This document shows, piece after piece, positions 11,941-23,567 of a DNA stretch of 64,000 nucleotides (positions are counted from its first letter, which is position 1; the number at the start of each line of letters is the position of its first letter). The notes beneath the pieces were generated by a model that worked only from the letters and a program-made list of their open reading frames with translations, was not told the origin of the DNA and did no database searches. The position numbers were made by a program, and so were the translations under genes. The stretch is from Pseudisothecium myosuroides (lineage: Eukaryota; Streptophyta; Bryopsida; Hypnales; Lembophyllaceae), in NCBI GenBank assembly GCA_951799445.1, contig OX637288.1, forward strand, positions 31,599,288 through 31,663,287. The letters run 5' to 3'.

Positions 11941-13391
11941 CAACGACTCGCTGTGCAGTTGCTCCAAACCCGTGCCGCAGCTCCTGAAGTGCGACGCATG
12001 CGCCTCCTTCTGCACTCAATAGGAATGGAAATGTCCCACGAAGCTGTCGATGATGACGACGACGACGTCGAGTGTTGGCAGTGGGCCCCTCGCGAAGCGA
12101 ACGGCTCCTTCAGCCAAATTCGAGCAGCTTTTGCACTTGCTGTCGATGTTGTTGTCAGAAGAATCATGGTGGAGCTTTGGTGCAACAACATCCTCATCGG
12201 TGAACGATAGTCCTGGAGTTTCAATGGCACTTCTATGGCAGTCACGTCACCTCGCTTTCGCCCTTTTTTCGCTCGGCACCAAATGTCAATTTCATAAGCT
12301 GTTCAAGTTGCTAAATGGGCTGAAAATTCTAATTTAACATTCATTCGCACGTTTTGTAGCTAGAAAATTCTTTTGGTCGAAGCTTTGCTAAATCTCGGTC
12401 ACACTTGTGAGCATGTGAATATCACCACTCACTCGGCACTTCGGACGTCACAATTAGTTGCAGTACTGTAAGCTAGGCCAGCACTTCTGTAAAACCACGT
12501 GTTTTGAGAGTTACGTAAATCCAAAACATGCTCTGATTTTTGCACAAATATGCGTTCATAGTTTAAAATCCAGATCCTTTTGTTTTACGCAAGCTTGATT
12601 TCCAAGCACTCAGTGACCACAAAGTAGTCACTTGGGCAATAAAGGGTTGAGAGTGAATCCTCATGTATATTTCCAAAAATAAGCAAAATATCTGCTCCCA
12701 CTTTGGAATGAACGGTTCTAAAAAGAAATGAGACTTCAAGTAAGAAAGAAGAATTTAGTCCAAACACAGAACCACCGTCTAAATTACCACTTTGTAACGA
12801 CCAATTTTGAAACTTCAAACAAGAAAGGTCTCAGCAGAAACTAAAGAGCGTGGAAACCAAGTAATACATGGTAGTTAGCCTCTCCACTTACTTACATCGT
12901 CCTCTAAATTCTGACCACTGCGTACAAAGTCAACAAGCCTCTCACTCTCTAAAAGGCTTAATTCCTTCTCAGTCTCTACAAGAATCGCACCAAAATCGGA
13001 TGCTTTCTACAAACCAGGTCAATGATATCTACACCTACGCTCTACAAAGCGTAACGCTCGCTGCTTTAACCGCTGGGAAAATGTTAAAGGTCGAGAAACG
13101 AATTGCATCCTCTAGCTACATCATATCATGGAACTAAATTATAGTGTACAAATATCCTAGCACTAGCTTCAATTGAATAGTTTTCCCATAGAATTCCAAA
13201 CCTTGGGTCATGCCAGAGTTCGCAATTTCAGCCATAAGTTTCCCAATCTGACCCCGAACGATGCTGACTCCCAAAATCTCATCTCAAAGTATACAGCCCC
13301 TTGTAGAGATTTCAAATTGCGTCTTCCAAATCACCTCCATTCACAGAGTAGTAGGCTTGAACTTTGATGATTCCGAAAATGAAATGAACAA
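11941..13391. other. Intergenic region with unrecognised short reading frames
   Basis: Both strands are open between about 11883 and 12245, with an acidic/arginine-rich low-complexity segment (a run of five to six Asp around 12050). No family is recognisable and neither strand has supporting splice sites. The right part, up to 13391, probably includes the 3' untranslated region of the minus-strand DUF569 gene. Confidence 0.35.
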
Positions 13392-15978
13392 CTACCGTCG
13401 ACGAGATCCTGGAAATGACAATGTTCTTCCAACTGCAAGAGTTCACCGCACAAAGATTCAGAAACACAACTAAACTGAAACAGCAATTGCGAAAGCCAAT
13501 TGATAAAGCAATAGAATTGGAGGGAGCAGGAGCAGGGGCAGGAGTTGAAATCAATCCACTTACATTGCGAGTTATGGCGAACAATCACAACAGACAAGGG
13601 CGCTCTGTTTGGAGGAAGCTGCAGTCGCATCTTGTACAACTTTGAAGTGATCGGATTTCGCATACATAACACAACGTCCTCATCAATCCCCGTCTCCAGC
13701 TGCAAAGCCTCAGTCAATTCCATCAAGGTGTGTCCCCTGAACAGAAAGCTCCCAAACGTGTCGTCGTCATGGGCGAACACTTCCCCATTGTCTTCAGCCA
13801 CCGTGTAAAAGATTCGTCTATAATCAGAGGGTGATTTCACTCTTGAGGAGTAAACCGGCGAGCTCGGGTCAATGACGTTGATATTCGACACTTTCGGCAT
13901 CCTCGGCGACGGAGAAAAAACCTCGTCTTTGGCATCTTCATCGTCGTCGTCGTCATGGCGGGTGGTGAAATGAGTGGGAATCTCCGAGACTGTAGTCCGG
14001 TGTCTGGGTTGCCGTGGTGGAGCTCGTAGGCTTGCCGATGGAGAATCGTCTTCGTCTTCGTCTTGGACAGGATCAGGATTTGGAAGAACTGGAGCTCGGC
14101 CTCGTCGTGGCGAGTTGTCTACGGATTGTTGAGAAGGTGGTGGTGAAGGTTGTCGCTGGCGTCGTGGTGGACTTGCAATGGGCGAGAACCTGTCCGAGAC
14201 AGGAGAAGAGCTCTCGGAGGCTGATGGAAGAGGAAATTCAATATCTTCGGGTGCTGAATGGCGGCGTGGCCGTGGCCGGGGCACGTACAAAGGTGTCTTC
14301 ACTGAACCTTCTGGACTTTTCGAGCTGCCTGGTCCTTGTGCATTACGGGGTGGTGGTGATATGGGTGGTACTACGGGCTTGGGCTTCTGTGTACACACAC
14401 ACCGAAAACAATAAGTATCGTAAGAAAACAACACAACATTCTGTGAACATAAACACAAAAACAGCAAGCATTGAATGAGAACACCACAACAGTCCGTGAA
14501 CACACACACCAAAAACAACAAGCATGGTAAGAAAACAATACAACATTCAGTGAACACACACCAAAAAAAACAAGATTAGTAAGAAAACAACACAACATTC
14601 TTCACTAATTTCATGAAAGGAGCTTTAGCCAATTCATTAGGCAATTTGTTACAAAATGTCAAAATGATCCAATAATGTATCATTATAGTAAGTTGCAACA
14701 AAATATTGAGGAATCTAGAATATTCTGTTCAAATGGCTATCAAAGTTATGCCTGTAGCAAATCTGCTAAGTTTTAAAAGCTCTAAAAATCATTGTCACAT
14801 TATCCATAGCTGCAATCCTCTATCAGGCAGAGATATTATTTCTTGTTTTCTTAAAAGTAGAACGAATTTATAGCATAATTACTATCAAATTAACATTTTA
14901 TAGCTAATTTTACAGAGTAATTTAGGACGTTTGGTAATCTCGTAGAAACTTACTACGTTTGGCACATCATTCGCAAAATTTGACTTTTTTTAAACAAACT
15001 GATTAATTGCCCCCCAAAAGCTCCTAGAATGGAAATTTGGCATCTAAGTTCTAACTATTTGAGCTAAAACTCCCACAAAAACAATCACAGCAACAAGCTC
15101 ATCCAACCCCTAACTACGACGAGATAGAAATTCTAACCATTTGAGCTACAACACCTGCAAAAATAAGCACTGCAACAAGCTTCTCCAACCCCTAACCCCG
15201 ACGACACAGTAATTCTAACCATTGCAGCTCATACTCCTGTAAAAAAATCACTGCAACAAGCTTCTCCAACCCGACCAAAACGAGACCGAAATTCCGACCA
15301 CTTCAGCAAAAAATCCAGCACTTACAATCACTGCAGCAAGTTTCTCCAACCCTTCACCACGACGAGACCGAAATTCTGACCATTCGAGCTGAAGCTCCTG
15401 CAAAAACAGTCTCTCCAACAAGTTTCTCCGACCCCTCACCACGACGAGACAGTCATTGCAGGAGCCAGAGCAAGCTAAGAGAGGCGCACCTGTTTCTGAG
15501 GCGGTGGTGCAACTGGAACTGCAGCAGCCGGACCCTTCCTCCTCACAACATCCACCTCCCACAGAACCACATGCTGGTTACTCGCCAACACAGGCACATC
15601 ATGCGTGACGGAGTTCCGATACGGAGGCATGCCTCCATTCGCCCTCAGGAACTTGTCGCCCTTTGTGCGCAGCTTCACAAACTCCCCCGCACTTAGCGGC
15701 TCCCACTCCACATTTTCCGCCCGCGAGTCGAAGCTCTGCATCACCTTCTTGCCCGTGGCGCCCAGCAGAAACGGGTAGTCGGAGGCAACGAGGTAGAGGT
15801 CGTACACGCTCTTCAGGCGGATGGCGTTCCGCTCGGGCACGAGCTCCACACGCCAGATCACGCCGTACGAGTCTAGACCCTTCTTCTGGGCCACGCTGCG
15901 GCGGTCGTCGTCCGCCCACAGAAACTTGCCCTTGTGACCGAGAAGGCGCACCGAATGCACGTCTTTGAAGAAATCCAT
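13392..15978 (-). CDS. DUF569 (beta-trefoil, fascin-like) protein with long disordered linker
   Basis: Exons 15978-15490, 14386-13564 and probably 13432-13392 give about 450 codons. Residues 1-145 match the N-terminal DUF569 trefoil: MDFFKDVHSVRLLGHKGKFL, YLVASDYPFLLGATGKKV, VEWEPL, KFLRANGGMPPYRNSVTHD and VLWEVDVV. Residues ~350-437 match the second conserved region, including RIFYTVAEDNGEV, ELTEALQLETGI and SKLYKMRLQLPPN. Between them about 190 residues are rich in Pro, Ser and Arg with two acidic runs, so probably disordered. DUF569 proteins resemble actin-crosslinking folds, but the role in plants is not established. Exon 2 ends at a strong CAAT|GTAAGT donor. The last exon is uncertain: acceptor CTCTTGCAG at 13433 adds 13 residues, whereas an acceptor about 15 bases further on would create a stop at the junction. 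No disabling lesion is seen. Confidence 0.85.
14390..14602. repeat. Minisatellite in DUF569 intron 1, about 58-bp unit, four copies
   Basis: Repeated phrases GTAAGAAAACAA, CAACATTC(T/A)GTGAAC and ACACCAAAAACAACAAGCAT recur at about 58-base steps, each copy imperfect. It directly precedes (in gene order) the acceptor of exon 2 at 14387. Confidence 0.75.
15040..15461. repeat. Minisatellite in DUF569 intron 1, about 80-bp unit, five copies
   Basis: The unit contains TTCTAACCATTTGAGCT, then ACTCCTGCAAAAACAATCAC, then CAACAAGCTTCTCCAACCCC and CGACGAGAC. It is repeated about 5.3 times with roughly 10-20 percent divergence, starting just inside the 5' splice site of the intron. Confidence 0.8.
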
Positions 15979-17154
15979 GGCGGGGGTGCCTAGAGGGTGC
16001 CTGCGGAAGACACATTCGGTTAGCGCTCATTGCGCATTACAAGTCATTGGATTCTCAGTGTTCTAAGTTGGCTGTTGGCAATGAGTTGCGACTTTTTCAA
16101 GTTCAATCGTATTGAAGGGATTGTTGTTCATATCATCATGCTTAATCATCACTTCCATATCTAGAAAAATAGAAAATTCACTCACAAAGAAAAGGCATAA
16201 CCTCAAATGAAAAGAAGGCAACACAATATCGCAACCAGTATCACGAGCTCTTACTCTGATCCTCTCAAAAAGCGATTCATAGCGTAACCTCAAATGAAAG
16301 CATGGCAATACAATACCGCAACCACGTTCACGAGCTCTTACTTTGATCCTCTGAAAACGCGATTCATGACCGCAATGAAGCGCCTAACCCCAAATTTCAT
16401 AAGCAAGTCTAATCGCACTCTCTACAAAAACTGAACAAAAAGTACTCCTCCTCACCCACTCCACACGCAAACTACATCACAAGAACTCCAAACTCGATCG
16501 TCACTCGAAAGCTACACACCCAACCTAATCTAAAAACGTGAAATTTGCAGTGTCAAGACAACAATCAACCCACCTCACGGTACGTCCTCGCACGACCTCC
16601 AACGCTTCGAAGCAGCTCCGTCCGTCCCTGGTCCCAGCTGCTGCTGCACCAAGTCGAGGTCCCCAATTCCCAAACGAAATTGCAAACCCAATGCCACGAC
16701 CACGTCCAGAAAGCCGCCCAGACGCCCCACGAGCTAGTCAAAATTTCCTCAGCTCACGCAACCCGAACACTCTCCGCAACGAAGAGGAATGAGAAGTAAC
16801 TTATGTAAGAGAACAAGAACAGGAAAAATGCTGAAATTTCACCACTGCAGGGCTTGATTGCTTTTGCTACGAAGACGCCGTGTGCGTGATCGGCTGCTCC
16901 CCCGAGTCCCAACACAACGTGACTACTACTGATGAGCTTGGGAAGTCGGTGGGTGGGGATGGCAAAGCATCCGAGGAGGGTGTCAGGGAAGTCAGTGGGA
17001 CCATTGCAGCCTTGCAGGTGTCTGCAAGCAAGCTGGCCATGGACCAGGAAGGCCCAGAAGGTTAGCTGCTGCAGACGCGTTGCTCGCGGCGCTCGCGTTG
17101 TGAGGTGGGGGCAGGGGAAGTGCCGGGTCGTTGCGGGGATAGCGGAGGTCCCGC
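15979..17154. other. Upstream flank of the DUF569 gene
   Basis: This is 5' flank for the minus-strand gene. Open frames on the plus strand (16538-16799) are low-complexity, overlap one another in two frames and match no family, so I do not call them genes. The part around 17060-17150 is GC-rich. Confidence 0.5.
16200..16372. repeat. Twofold tandem repeat, about 86-bp unit
   Basis: Two adjacent copies share ACCTCAAATGAAA, CAATACCGCAACCA-type, CACGAGCTCTTACT and GATCCTCT.AAAA.GCGATTCAT. They lie 220-400 bases upstream of the DUF569 start. Confidence 0.7.
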
Positions 17155-17246
17155 TAAATTTAGTTGGGACTAGGGTTTTGGACTTCTAAATTTAGTTGGG
17201 ACTAGGGTTTTGGACTTCTAAATTTAGTTGGGACTAGGGTTTAGGA
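17155..17246. repeat. 32-bp direct repeat, 2.9 copies
   Basis: The unit TAAATTTAGTTGGGACTAGG plus GTTTTGGACTTC repeats at 17155, 17187 and 17219, virtually identical between copies. Confidence 0.92.
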
Positions 17247-17771
17247 CAAGAAGGTCTGGAGTGCCAGCGTTTTTTTTTCTGGTGATTTATTGCCAGATTG
17301 TCAGTGTTGTAAGCCACTGCGCCTGGCTCCCTCCCAAAATTTATCGTTGGTGGGAGGGCACGCAAGGCTTTACTATAGAACTACAGTTCCCAAAAAAAGC
17401 CGCTGGTCTGGACCAACCGGAGACTAGAATTTCGCCCTTGTTTCGAGGTTGGTGCAGTATATAAGTACATACTGGCACAATGTTTGTTTCTTATATTATA
17501 TTATATTATATTTTATTTTGACACAAATAAAGGGTGATTTTGAGTGCAAGGGGCTAAATTATATTTTCATTTTTGTTGTCACTCCCAGCGCATGTGCATT
17601 TGCTTTCCGCCTTCCTCCTTCTCTGTTGCCTGAGGTGCACTTGTCCTCCTGGAATCTTGAGTGTGTCTTCATGAAGGAAAAAACTTGTTGTCATCATCTT
17701 TAGTTTCCTTAATTTTGCTCTCCTGCTCTTCTCTCTTGATTAGGTTACAAGACAAGCAAGCGTTTGGCAAC

Positions 17772-18005
17772 ATGAGTTCTTCCTCGAGTCATAAGTTCCC
17801 CATTGATTGTATTGCAAAGATAGAAGAGGAGTTAAACGATGTAAGGGAGCGTTGTGAGCAATTGAAAGCTAGCCATCAGCGATTGAAAGTCAACATGGAG
17901 GGATTGAAAGCCACGGTCAACAAAGATGCCCTAACTATGGGAGGCACAGTTGTGTGCATGCTAGCTAGGGACATTTTTAATTTTACAAGGAATGTCAATC
18001 CATAG
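17772..18005 (+). CDS. Small coiled-coil protein or exon, unrecognised
   Basis: A 77-codon frame starts at the ATG at 17772 and ends with TAG. It is open upstream in the same frame, and an acceptor-like TTGATTAG lies at 17743, so it may be the last or an internal exon. After a serine run (SSSSSHKFP), residues 12-48 form a heptad-like amphipathic stretch (IAKIEEELNDVRERCEQLKA, then LKVNMEGLKATV). The remainder is short and hydrophobic. I do not recognise the family. A second frame at 18021-18293 (with HCVDFRNWQRVHFQDVRALS) could be a following exon but has no visible support. Possibly part of a transposon or a degraded gene. Confidence 0.3.
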   Translation: MSSSSSHKFPIDCIAKIEEELNDVRERCEQLKASHQRLKVNMEGLKATVNKDALTMGGTVVCMLARDIFNFTRNVNP

Positions 18006-18454
18006 TCTACAAATAGCACCTTGGTGTGGGTGGGTTGGGAGGGCTCACAACAAGTATTTTGCGCTTCTGAAAGGCTTCATATGATCCCATCTGCCTTTGT
18101 GTTCACAGCGAGTCATTGTGTTGATTTTCGCAATTGGCAGAGAGTACACTTTCAGGATGTTCGAGCTTTGAGTAGATGTGTACTAAATTGTCAACAATCC
18201 CTTGTTCGACATCCTAACCTATTACAGTTGTTTCCTTTGGAGTGCAAAGCCATCAACGGCTTTGACCACATTCGGGTAGCCTTTTCTTTTTGATAGATTA
18301 GATGAATGGTTTTGTTGTAGGGTTTTGACTTCCGGTGATTCTTCATAAAAATACATTACCTAATCGGATTATTTTATGATTTGAGAAATAATGTATTTGT
18401 TGAACTTGCAAATATCTGTCCTTCGCATCTAATTTTGTACTCATGCATGTACAT

Positions 18455-18494
18455 GTTTAGTATAAATTGTGAAATTTCACAATTTATACTAAAC
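18455..18494. repeat. Perfect 40-bp palindrome without spacer
   Basis: GTTTAGTATAAATTGTGAAA is followed directly by its exact reverse complement. It sits in otherwise featureless AT-rich DNA about 100 bases left of a TTAA element. Confidence 0.95.
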
Positions 18495-18591
18495 TACAAT
18501 AGTCTAAATGGATGCATTGTGTAATACTTTTACATTTTTTGGAGTAAGAAAATACCGCAATGAGAAGTAGCAAAATATGCATCTCTATTAA

Positions 18592-19741
18592 CTCCTAAAG
18601 GACCAACATGCCTTTTTTGGCAACATAGAATTTTTGGGCAGGTACGTGTGACTGGAGATTTGCATATTTTGGGCTGAAATTTTTGTAGAAGGTACACTAC
18701 AAGAGAAAGGGGTGTTTTAAGTGAGTTTTTAAGTATAGTCCTAGACATCAGATTTTAAGTAATGACCTTTAAGGAGATTTTCAACAAAATTTTACTGAAA
18801 ACACATGTCTTTTAAGTAAAATTTTGCTGAAAATCTCCTTAAAGGTCATTACTTAAAATCTGATGTCTAGGACTATACTTAAAAACTCACTTAAAATACC
18901 CCTTTCTCTTGTAATGGTGGAGACGAGGAATATCTTTCATATGCACCAAATTTCATGACATTTGGAAATACGAGTCAAAAGTTATGGCCTAATATGTTGT
19001 TTGTTGGTCAACTCGGGCAGTCCAGGCAGATCAGAAAAAATCATTTTTTTCAAAAATAAAAATTTGAAATTGGTTTATTAGATTTACATATATGTGGAAA
19101 GCTTTGAATCATTCCATTCTGATCAATGAGTCAAACATTATGAGGATTTTTAGTTTGCGGGCAGTTATGGATTGTCTACTCTAAAATAAACTTTGAAGTC
19201 GTTTATTTCACTCAATTTTCAATATTTTTCAAAAAAAATAAAATTGTAGGATGTAGATTGTTTATTACAACATTGCAACCATTGGAATTGGCATTTTTCA
19301 ATTCCATAATTAACTTCTTAACAATTTAGTGTTTTGAACCATTCTCTACTTCTTTCTACTTACTATTTTTTTCCTATATGTTGTACAATTCCAAATAATC
19401 TGAAAATTTTCAAGCATGTATCCAACTTGCCCTGAAGAATGAATCCAAAGAAGCACAACCATTTTAGAAATTTTTTCATAATAATCTGACCTTGTGAAGT
19501 GCAGCTGCCCGGTTTTTCGAAGGGCCAAAAAAAGGACTTTTGCCACTTCAAACGCTAATATATTCCAATCTACACGACGGAAATTTTTGAAATTTTTTCC
19601 ACATATTCTCAAACCAGAATACTACAAGATCCTACGGTTACATGTGTCCAAAAATGATATTTTTCAAAAATTTGGTACTTATACTAGAAATGGCAGTTTT
19701 GGAGCATTTTTGGTGAGAACATAGTCAAAGAACTTTAGGGG
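18592..19741. mobile_element. TTAA-family element, 0.9-kb class, with nested CACTA MITE
   Basis: Flanked by TTAA at 18588-18591 and 19742-19745. The left end is CTCCTAAAGGACC; the right end on the reverse strand is CCCCTAAAGTTC. Without the nested 222-bp insertion (18695-18916) and its 3-bp duplication it is about 925 bp, the same as the copy at 55857-56782 (926 bp), which aligns along its length. No transposase is encoded. The class is piggyBac-like by TTAA target and CCC terminus. Confidence 0.82.
18695..18916. mobile_element. Foldback CACTA MITE (222 bp) nested in a TTAA element
   Basis: Termini CACTACAAGAGAAAGGGG and, reverse strand of the right end, CATTACAAGAGAAAGGGG. Most of the element is a near-perfect hairpin with ~95-base arms. 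The flanks are GTA and GTG, a mutated 3-bp duplication. The sister element at 55857 reads straight through this point (AGAAGGTGG), giving the empty site. Confidence 0.85.
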
Positions 19742-19745
19742 TTAA

Positions 19746-20939
19746 ACATATGGATGTGGCTTGGTGAACATAAGGATTTGCACCTTTTTTATTTTGCAAA
19801 ATTCAGGAAATATATATCATGTATTCAATTGATTGAGCAGTTTATTGTCCCGATGTTTTTTTGCCTTTTTTTTCTCATCTCAATTACTCTTGTTTGCATG
19901 TTAAACTAGTATGTCCTATGTTGTTGCCTCTACCAAAATAAAAGTAAAAAAATAAAAGTAAATTTTTATATAATTTTTTAATTAAAAACAAGACATGTGG
20001 GCCTTAAAGAATCACCTACAAAATCAATATTATACATCTACATCAAAGAACTTGTTCTCGCAACATGATGATGGGGATTATTCTTAAGAACTGAGTAACA
20101 TTGTTTATAAAGCCAAAAGATAGTAATTAGATTTTTGCATTTTCTTTTCTCACTACAACTAATCTTTTAGATTTGAGCATGATGGTATAATTCCTTTGTG
20201 AAAATCTAATTACATTAAAGAGATATCTATTTTTTTTAAATTTGGGCATTGTTATGTTCTCATTGAAATCTCTCGAGAAGGAATTGTAAAACTATTTTGG
20301 AGATACTCGTTTAGGGAAAGATGTGCATTTAGATGTTTCCTACATATTTCCATAAACAAATTTATAAAATTCATCACCAATGTTTTTCAATGAATTTTTA
20401 TGTAAAACCATGAAAATTAAATAAAAAAATTCACCAAAATTGGAGATTTGCTTTTTTTAAACCAAAATTTGGTGTGTTTGGTTGGGATAGCATAGGATAT
20501 TAATGTTGATTGTGCAAAACAAAAAGTATTAACTTTGTTTTACACTATGCAGAGAAAACTGAACGGCCAAAACTGCCATCATATATCTTTTTGATACTCC
20601 ATTATATTGTACAATTGTTTATGAATACTGGGTGAAAACTATTTGTTTCAAGATGAATTGTTAAATCATTCACAAGCCAATTTTTGACCCCCATGGCGTT
20701 TTAGTCAACCAAGGTACCGGTATTACCAATCACAAATGTCATTACTTCAACCTCTAAGCAAAAAATCCAACTATTCTCAGTACATTCGTAAAGCAAATTT
20801 TTTGGCCATCAAAATATGAGATGACATTCATTTTGAGAGCAAGGGATGACTTTAGGACAATAAAAACTGGTTAGAATATATTATAAGAGCCAAGGAAACC
20901 ATTTTGCAATAAATCACAAGTAAATTTCTAACAAAGACT
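19746..20939. other. Transposon-derived spacer; contains a palindromic-MITE arm
   Basis: Bases ~20200-20500 align with one arm of the large inverted-repeat element at 27219-28087, sharing AAATTTGGGCATTGT, GATGTTTCCTA and CATGAAAATTAAAT. Bases ~19890-19990 resemble the tandem repeat at 24946-25640. No gene is recognised. Confidence 0.5.
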
Positions 20940-20943
20940 TTAA

Positions 20944-21827
20944 CCCCTAAAGGACCTTTGTCCCTTTGGGGGACAAATGGGATTTTGGGCAGATACTTAC
21001 AGGCTGAATTTTTGTTGTAATTTTTTTAAACTTTTTTTGAAGATAGAAAAATTGATAAGCTTTGTGGGAATATAATTTTTTTTCTCAATAGGTGCCCAAG
21101 AACAATAGTTATGACCAAATAAGCTCAAAACAGGGCAAGGGCAGGCAGCAAAAAAAAATTGCAAATATTTGAATTTTTTTTTCATAGATTCTATTTTGTC
21201 TATCTAGAAAGCTTTGATTCATTTCATTTACATTTGTTATCAGAAAGCTATGGATATTCTTGTTTTTCGGGCAGTTAGAGCATCTTCTTGAAAAAAATAA
21301 CTCGTAGGATTCAATTTTGAATGCAATTTTAGCAAAAAAAATTTGCATCATATAGTTTACTTGCTACAACAATCTCACCATTGGGATTAGTGCATTTTAA
21401 TTCCATCTAAAAGATATATATTAATATTTTAAATTTTTCTTCTATCTCGTACCTACTTCTACTTAACAATTTTTTTAAGAATGAAAATTAAGTTTTTTTT
21501 TCCTAGACTCTCAACTCAATTTTCCTCTATAAAGATTTAAAGCTTGAAACTTTGTTTTACAAAAAATTTAAGTTAAAAATGTTCAAAGTCAAAAAATCTA
21601 GTCCCACAATGTGTTGAAAAACTTGTTTATTTCACTTTAAACGCAGATATCTTGCAATCTGTGCGGTCAAAAATTCTGAAATTTTTTCTACACTTTTTTA
21701 TAATAGTTAAGTGTAAGATACTATGGTTAGATGTGAAGAAAAATAATTAATTTTTTTTTACTCTTTGCTATAAAAATGGCAGTTCTTAGCGTTTTTTGGC
21801 AGAAAAAAGGCCTTGGTCCTTTAGGGA
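20944..21827. mobile_element. TTAA-family element, 884 bp
   Basis: Flanked by TTAA at 20940-20943 and 21828-21831. The left end is CCCCTAAAGGACC; the reverse strand of the right end is TCCCTAAAGGACCAAGG. The interior shares AAATGGCAGTT near its right end with the other 0.9-kb copies, and GTCCC...GGGGGACAAA at the left with the opposite-strand copy at 37460-38383. Non-coding. Confidence 0.85.
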
Positions 21828-21928
21828 TTAAACTTGCACAAGAAAAAATGCCATGGATTATAAGATCATCGCCAAACTAGCAAACTGCAAGGTTGGCTAT
21901 CAAATCCACACCTTTCAACAATGTTCTA

Positions 21929-22174
21929 AGCTATTACAAAAGCAAGAGCTATCTGAAGTCAAATTTGATTCCATAGGTGACAAATAATAAGTCTAAAGTA
22001 TCAATCTTGTAGCTAATACAAAAGCAAGAGCTATCTGAAGTCAAATTTGATTCCATAGGTGACAAATAATAAGTCTAAAGTATCAATCTTGTAGCTATTA
22101 CAAAAGCAAGAGCTATCTGAAGTCAAATTTGATTCCATAGGTGACAAATAATAAGTCTAAAGTATCAATCTTGC
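21929..22174. repeat. 82-bp direct repeat, three almost identical copies
   Basis: Units begin at 21929, 22011 and 22093 with AGCTA(T/A)TACAAAAGCAAGAG. Only single-base differences are visible, so the array expanded recently. Confidence 0.95.
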
Positions 22175-22857
22175 AATTGTAAGCAAGGCTAAACTTCTTC
22201 AGATCTCCTCATATGAAGTCCGCTACATTCATTGGCATTTCATCAATTTGAGTACCGTAATATTGCTCTATATCTTGTATATCTTACAAAATTGATAGCC
22301 ACACCTTGCACATCAATAGGTGGAATTAGTTAGTTCAAATTTCAAATGACCGATGCACTGAGTGCCATAAAATACAATTCTAGACCATAGGTTATAGAAT
22401 AGGCTCCAAACAAAACTATTGTACAAACCTGAGTAAGATCCTTCCAACCTAAGACTTTGACAAAATAAGCACTTGAGTTAATGTAACTCTAATGTGTTAA
22501 CAAAAATTAAACAAATTAAAATTGAATTAAAATAATTGTCATCATTCCAACACCAGAAACAAAAGCGTCAACACTAAGTAGGATATAAAATTTCATCAAC
22601 AATCAACATTGTCAGGCTAGTCTTTAATCCCCCAAACTGCATCTATTTTGCAATACAGAGACACGAGCAAGGAGAAGAACAAAGAGTCTAGACATTGGCT
22701 ATTTGTCTAGACAACTTTTTGGCTCCCAAAAATCGTAATAATTTCAATTTGGGGAATAAAACCCCAAAAATTTGGAGTCCCCATATTTCCTATCTTTCTA
22801 CATGGCAAAAATTTGCATTACATCATACTACTCACAATCTATTTGAAAATGGCTTAA

Positions 22858-23563
22858 CCCATTAAGGACCGTGGTTGATTGGGGGGGCGGGCAAGGCGTT
22901 TTCTGGTCGCAACTGATGAATGGATATAACTACAAATGGAAATTGCGTTCTGGAAATTTGACCGTATGGATGTGCTTGGCATCTGGACTTTCTGCTGGGG
23001 CAATTAATTTCAGGGAGAAATGTGGCTTGGTGTGGGATTTTATAACACATCTGTAAGGCTGTATATGCTGAGCTTTGGGGCATACAGGTGAGGTACATCT
23101 TTGGGGCGTATTTCTTTACGACGATTTCTTTTTTGCAGAGAGAGGGACACATGTCGCATCCTTCAGCGTGGATGACAGCCAGCAGGGAGGTGATGGCCTC
23201 TATGGAACGCCATGCTGGAGTTCCCGAAGAATGGGCAACGGTCATTGAGAGTTCCCAGCTTGAGTTCGCAGTTCAATATGTGAATTGTTTATGCCTTGTC
23301 AGCGCGTACAGTGTTGTGTCTTTTGCATTGATGGCCATCTTTTGTACATTGATTATCGTATTTACAGTCACCCATGTGTCAGTTTTTTGATTCCCATTTT
23401 CAAATGCCAATACAGATTCATGTGATTCTTAGCCCAATGAATCCGTTTTCTTATTCCCCACAACCGTTTCCTTTGGTATTTTGCCAAATTCAGGGTAGAA
23501 TTAAGTCCAGCATTCAAAAAGTGGCAATTTCGACCACAAAATGGTCAACCGGTCCTTAATGGG
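22858..23563. mobile_element. TTAA-family element, 706 bp, with the best-preserved ends
   Basis: Flanked by TTAA at 22854-22857 and 23564-23567. Both ends read CCCATTAAGGACCG inward without mismatch. The interior is less AT-rich than other members and has two plus-strand frames (22871-23056 and 23088-23390) with no recognisable domain; I see none of the conserved acidic transposase motifs of piggyBac. It could be a non-autonomous element that captured host DNA. Confidence 0.85.
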
Positions 23564-23567
23564 TTAA

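Noticed and set aside
11883..12245. Possible gene between FMO and DUF569
   Set aside because: Open on both strands because of low-complexity GAC/GTC repeats; no recognisable family.
14014..14478. Plus-strand 154-codon frame
   Set aside because: Antisense of the low-complexity linker exon of the DUF569 gene.
15663..15968. Plus-strand 101-codon frame
   Set aside because: Antisense of the first DUF569 exon; its Arg/Pro/Ser richness reflects the GC-rich complement.
16538..16799. Two overlapping plus-strand frames upstream of DUF569
   Set aside because: Low-complexity, in two frames at once, no conserved motif and no splice support.
22871..23390. Frames inside the 706-bp TTAA element as a transposase
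   Set aside because: Too short, no acidic catalytic motif or zinc-binding tail that I recognise.
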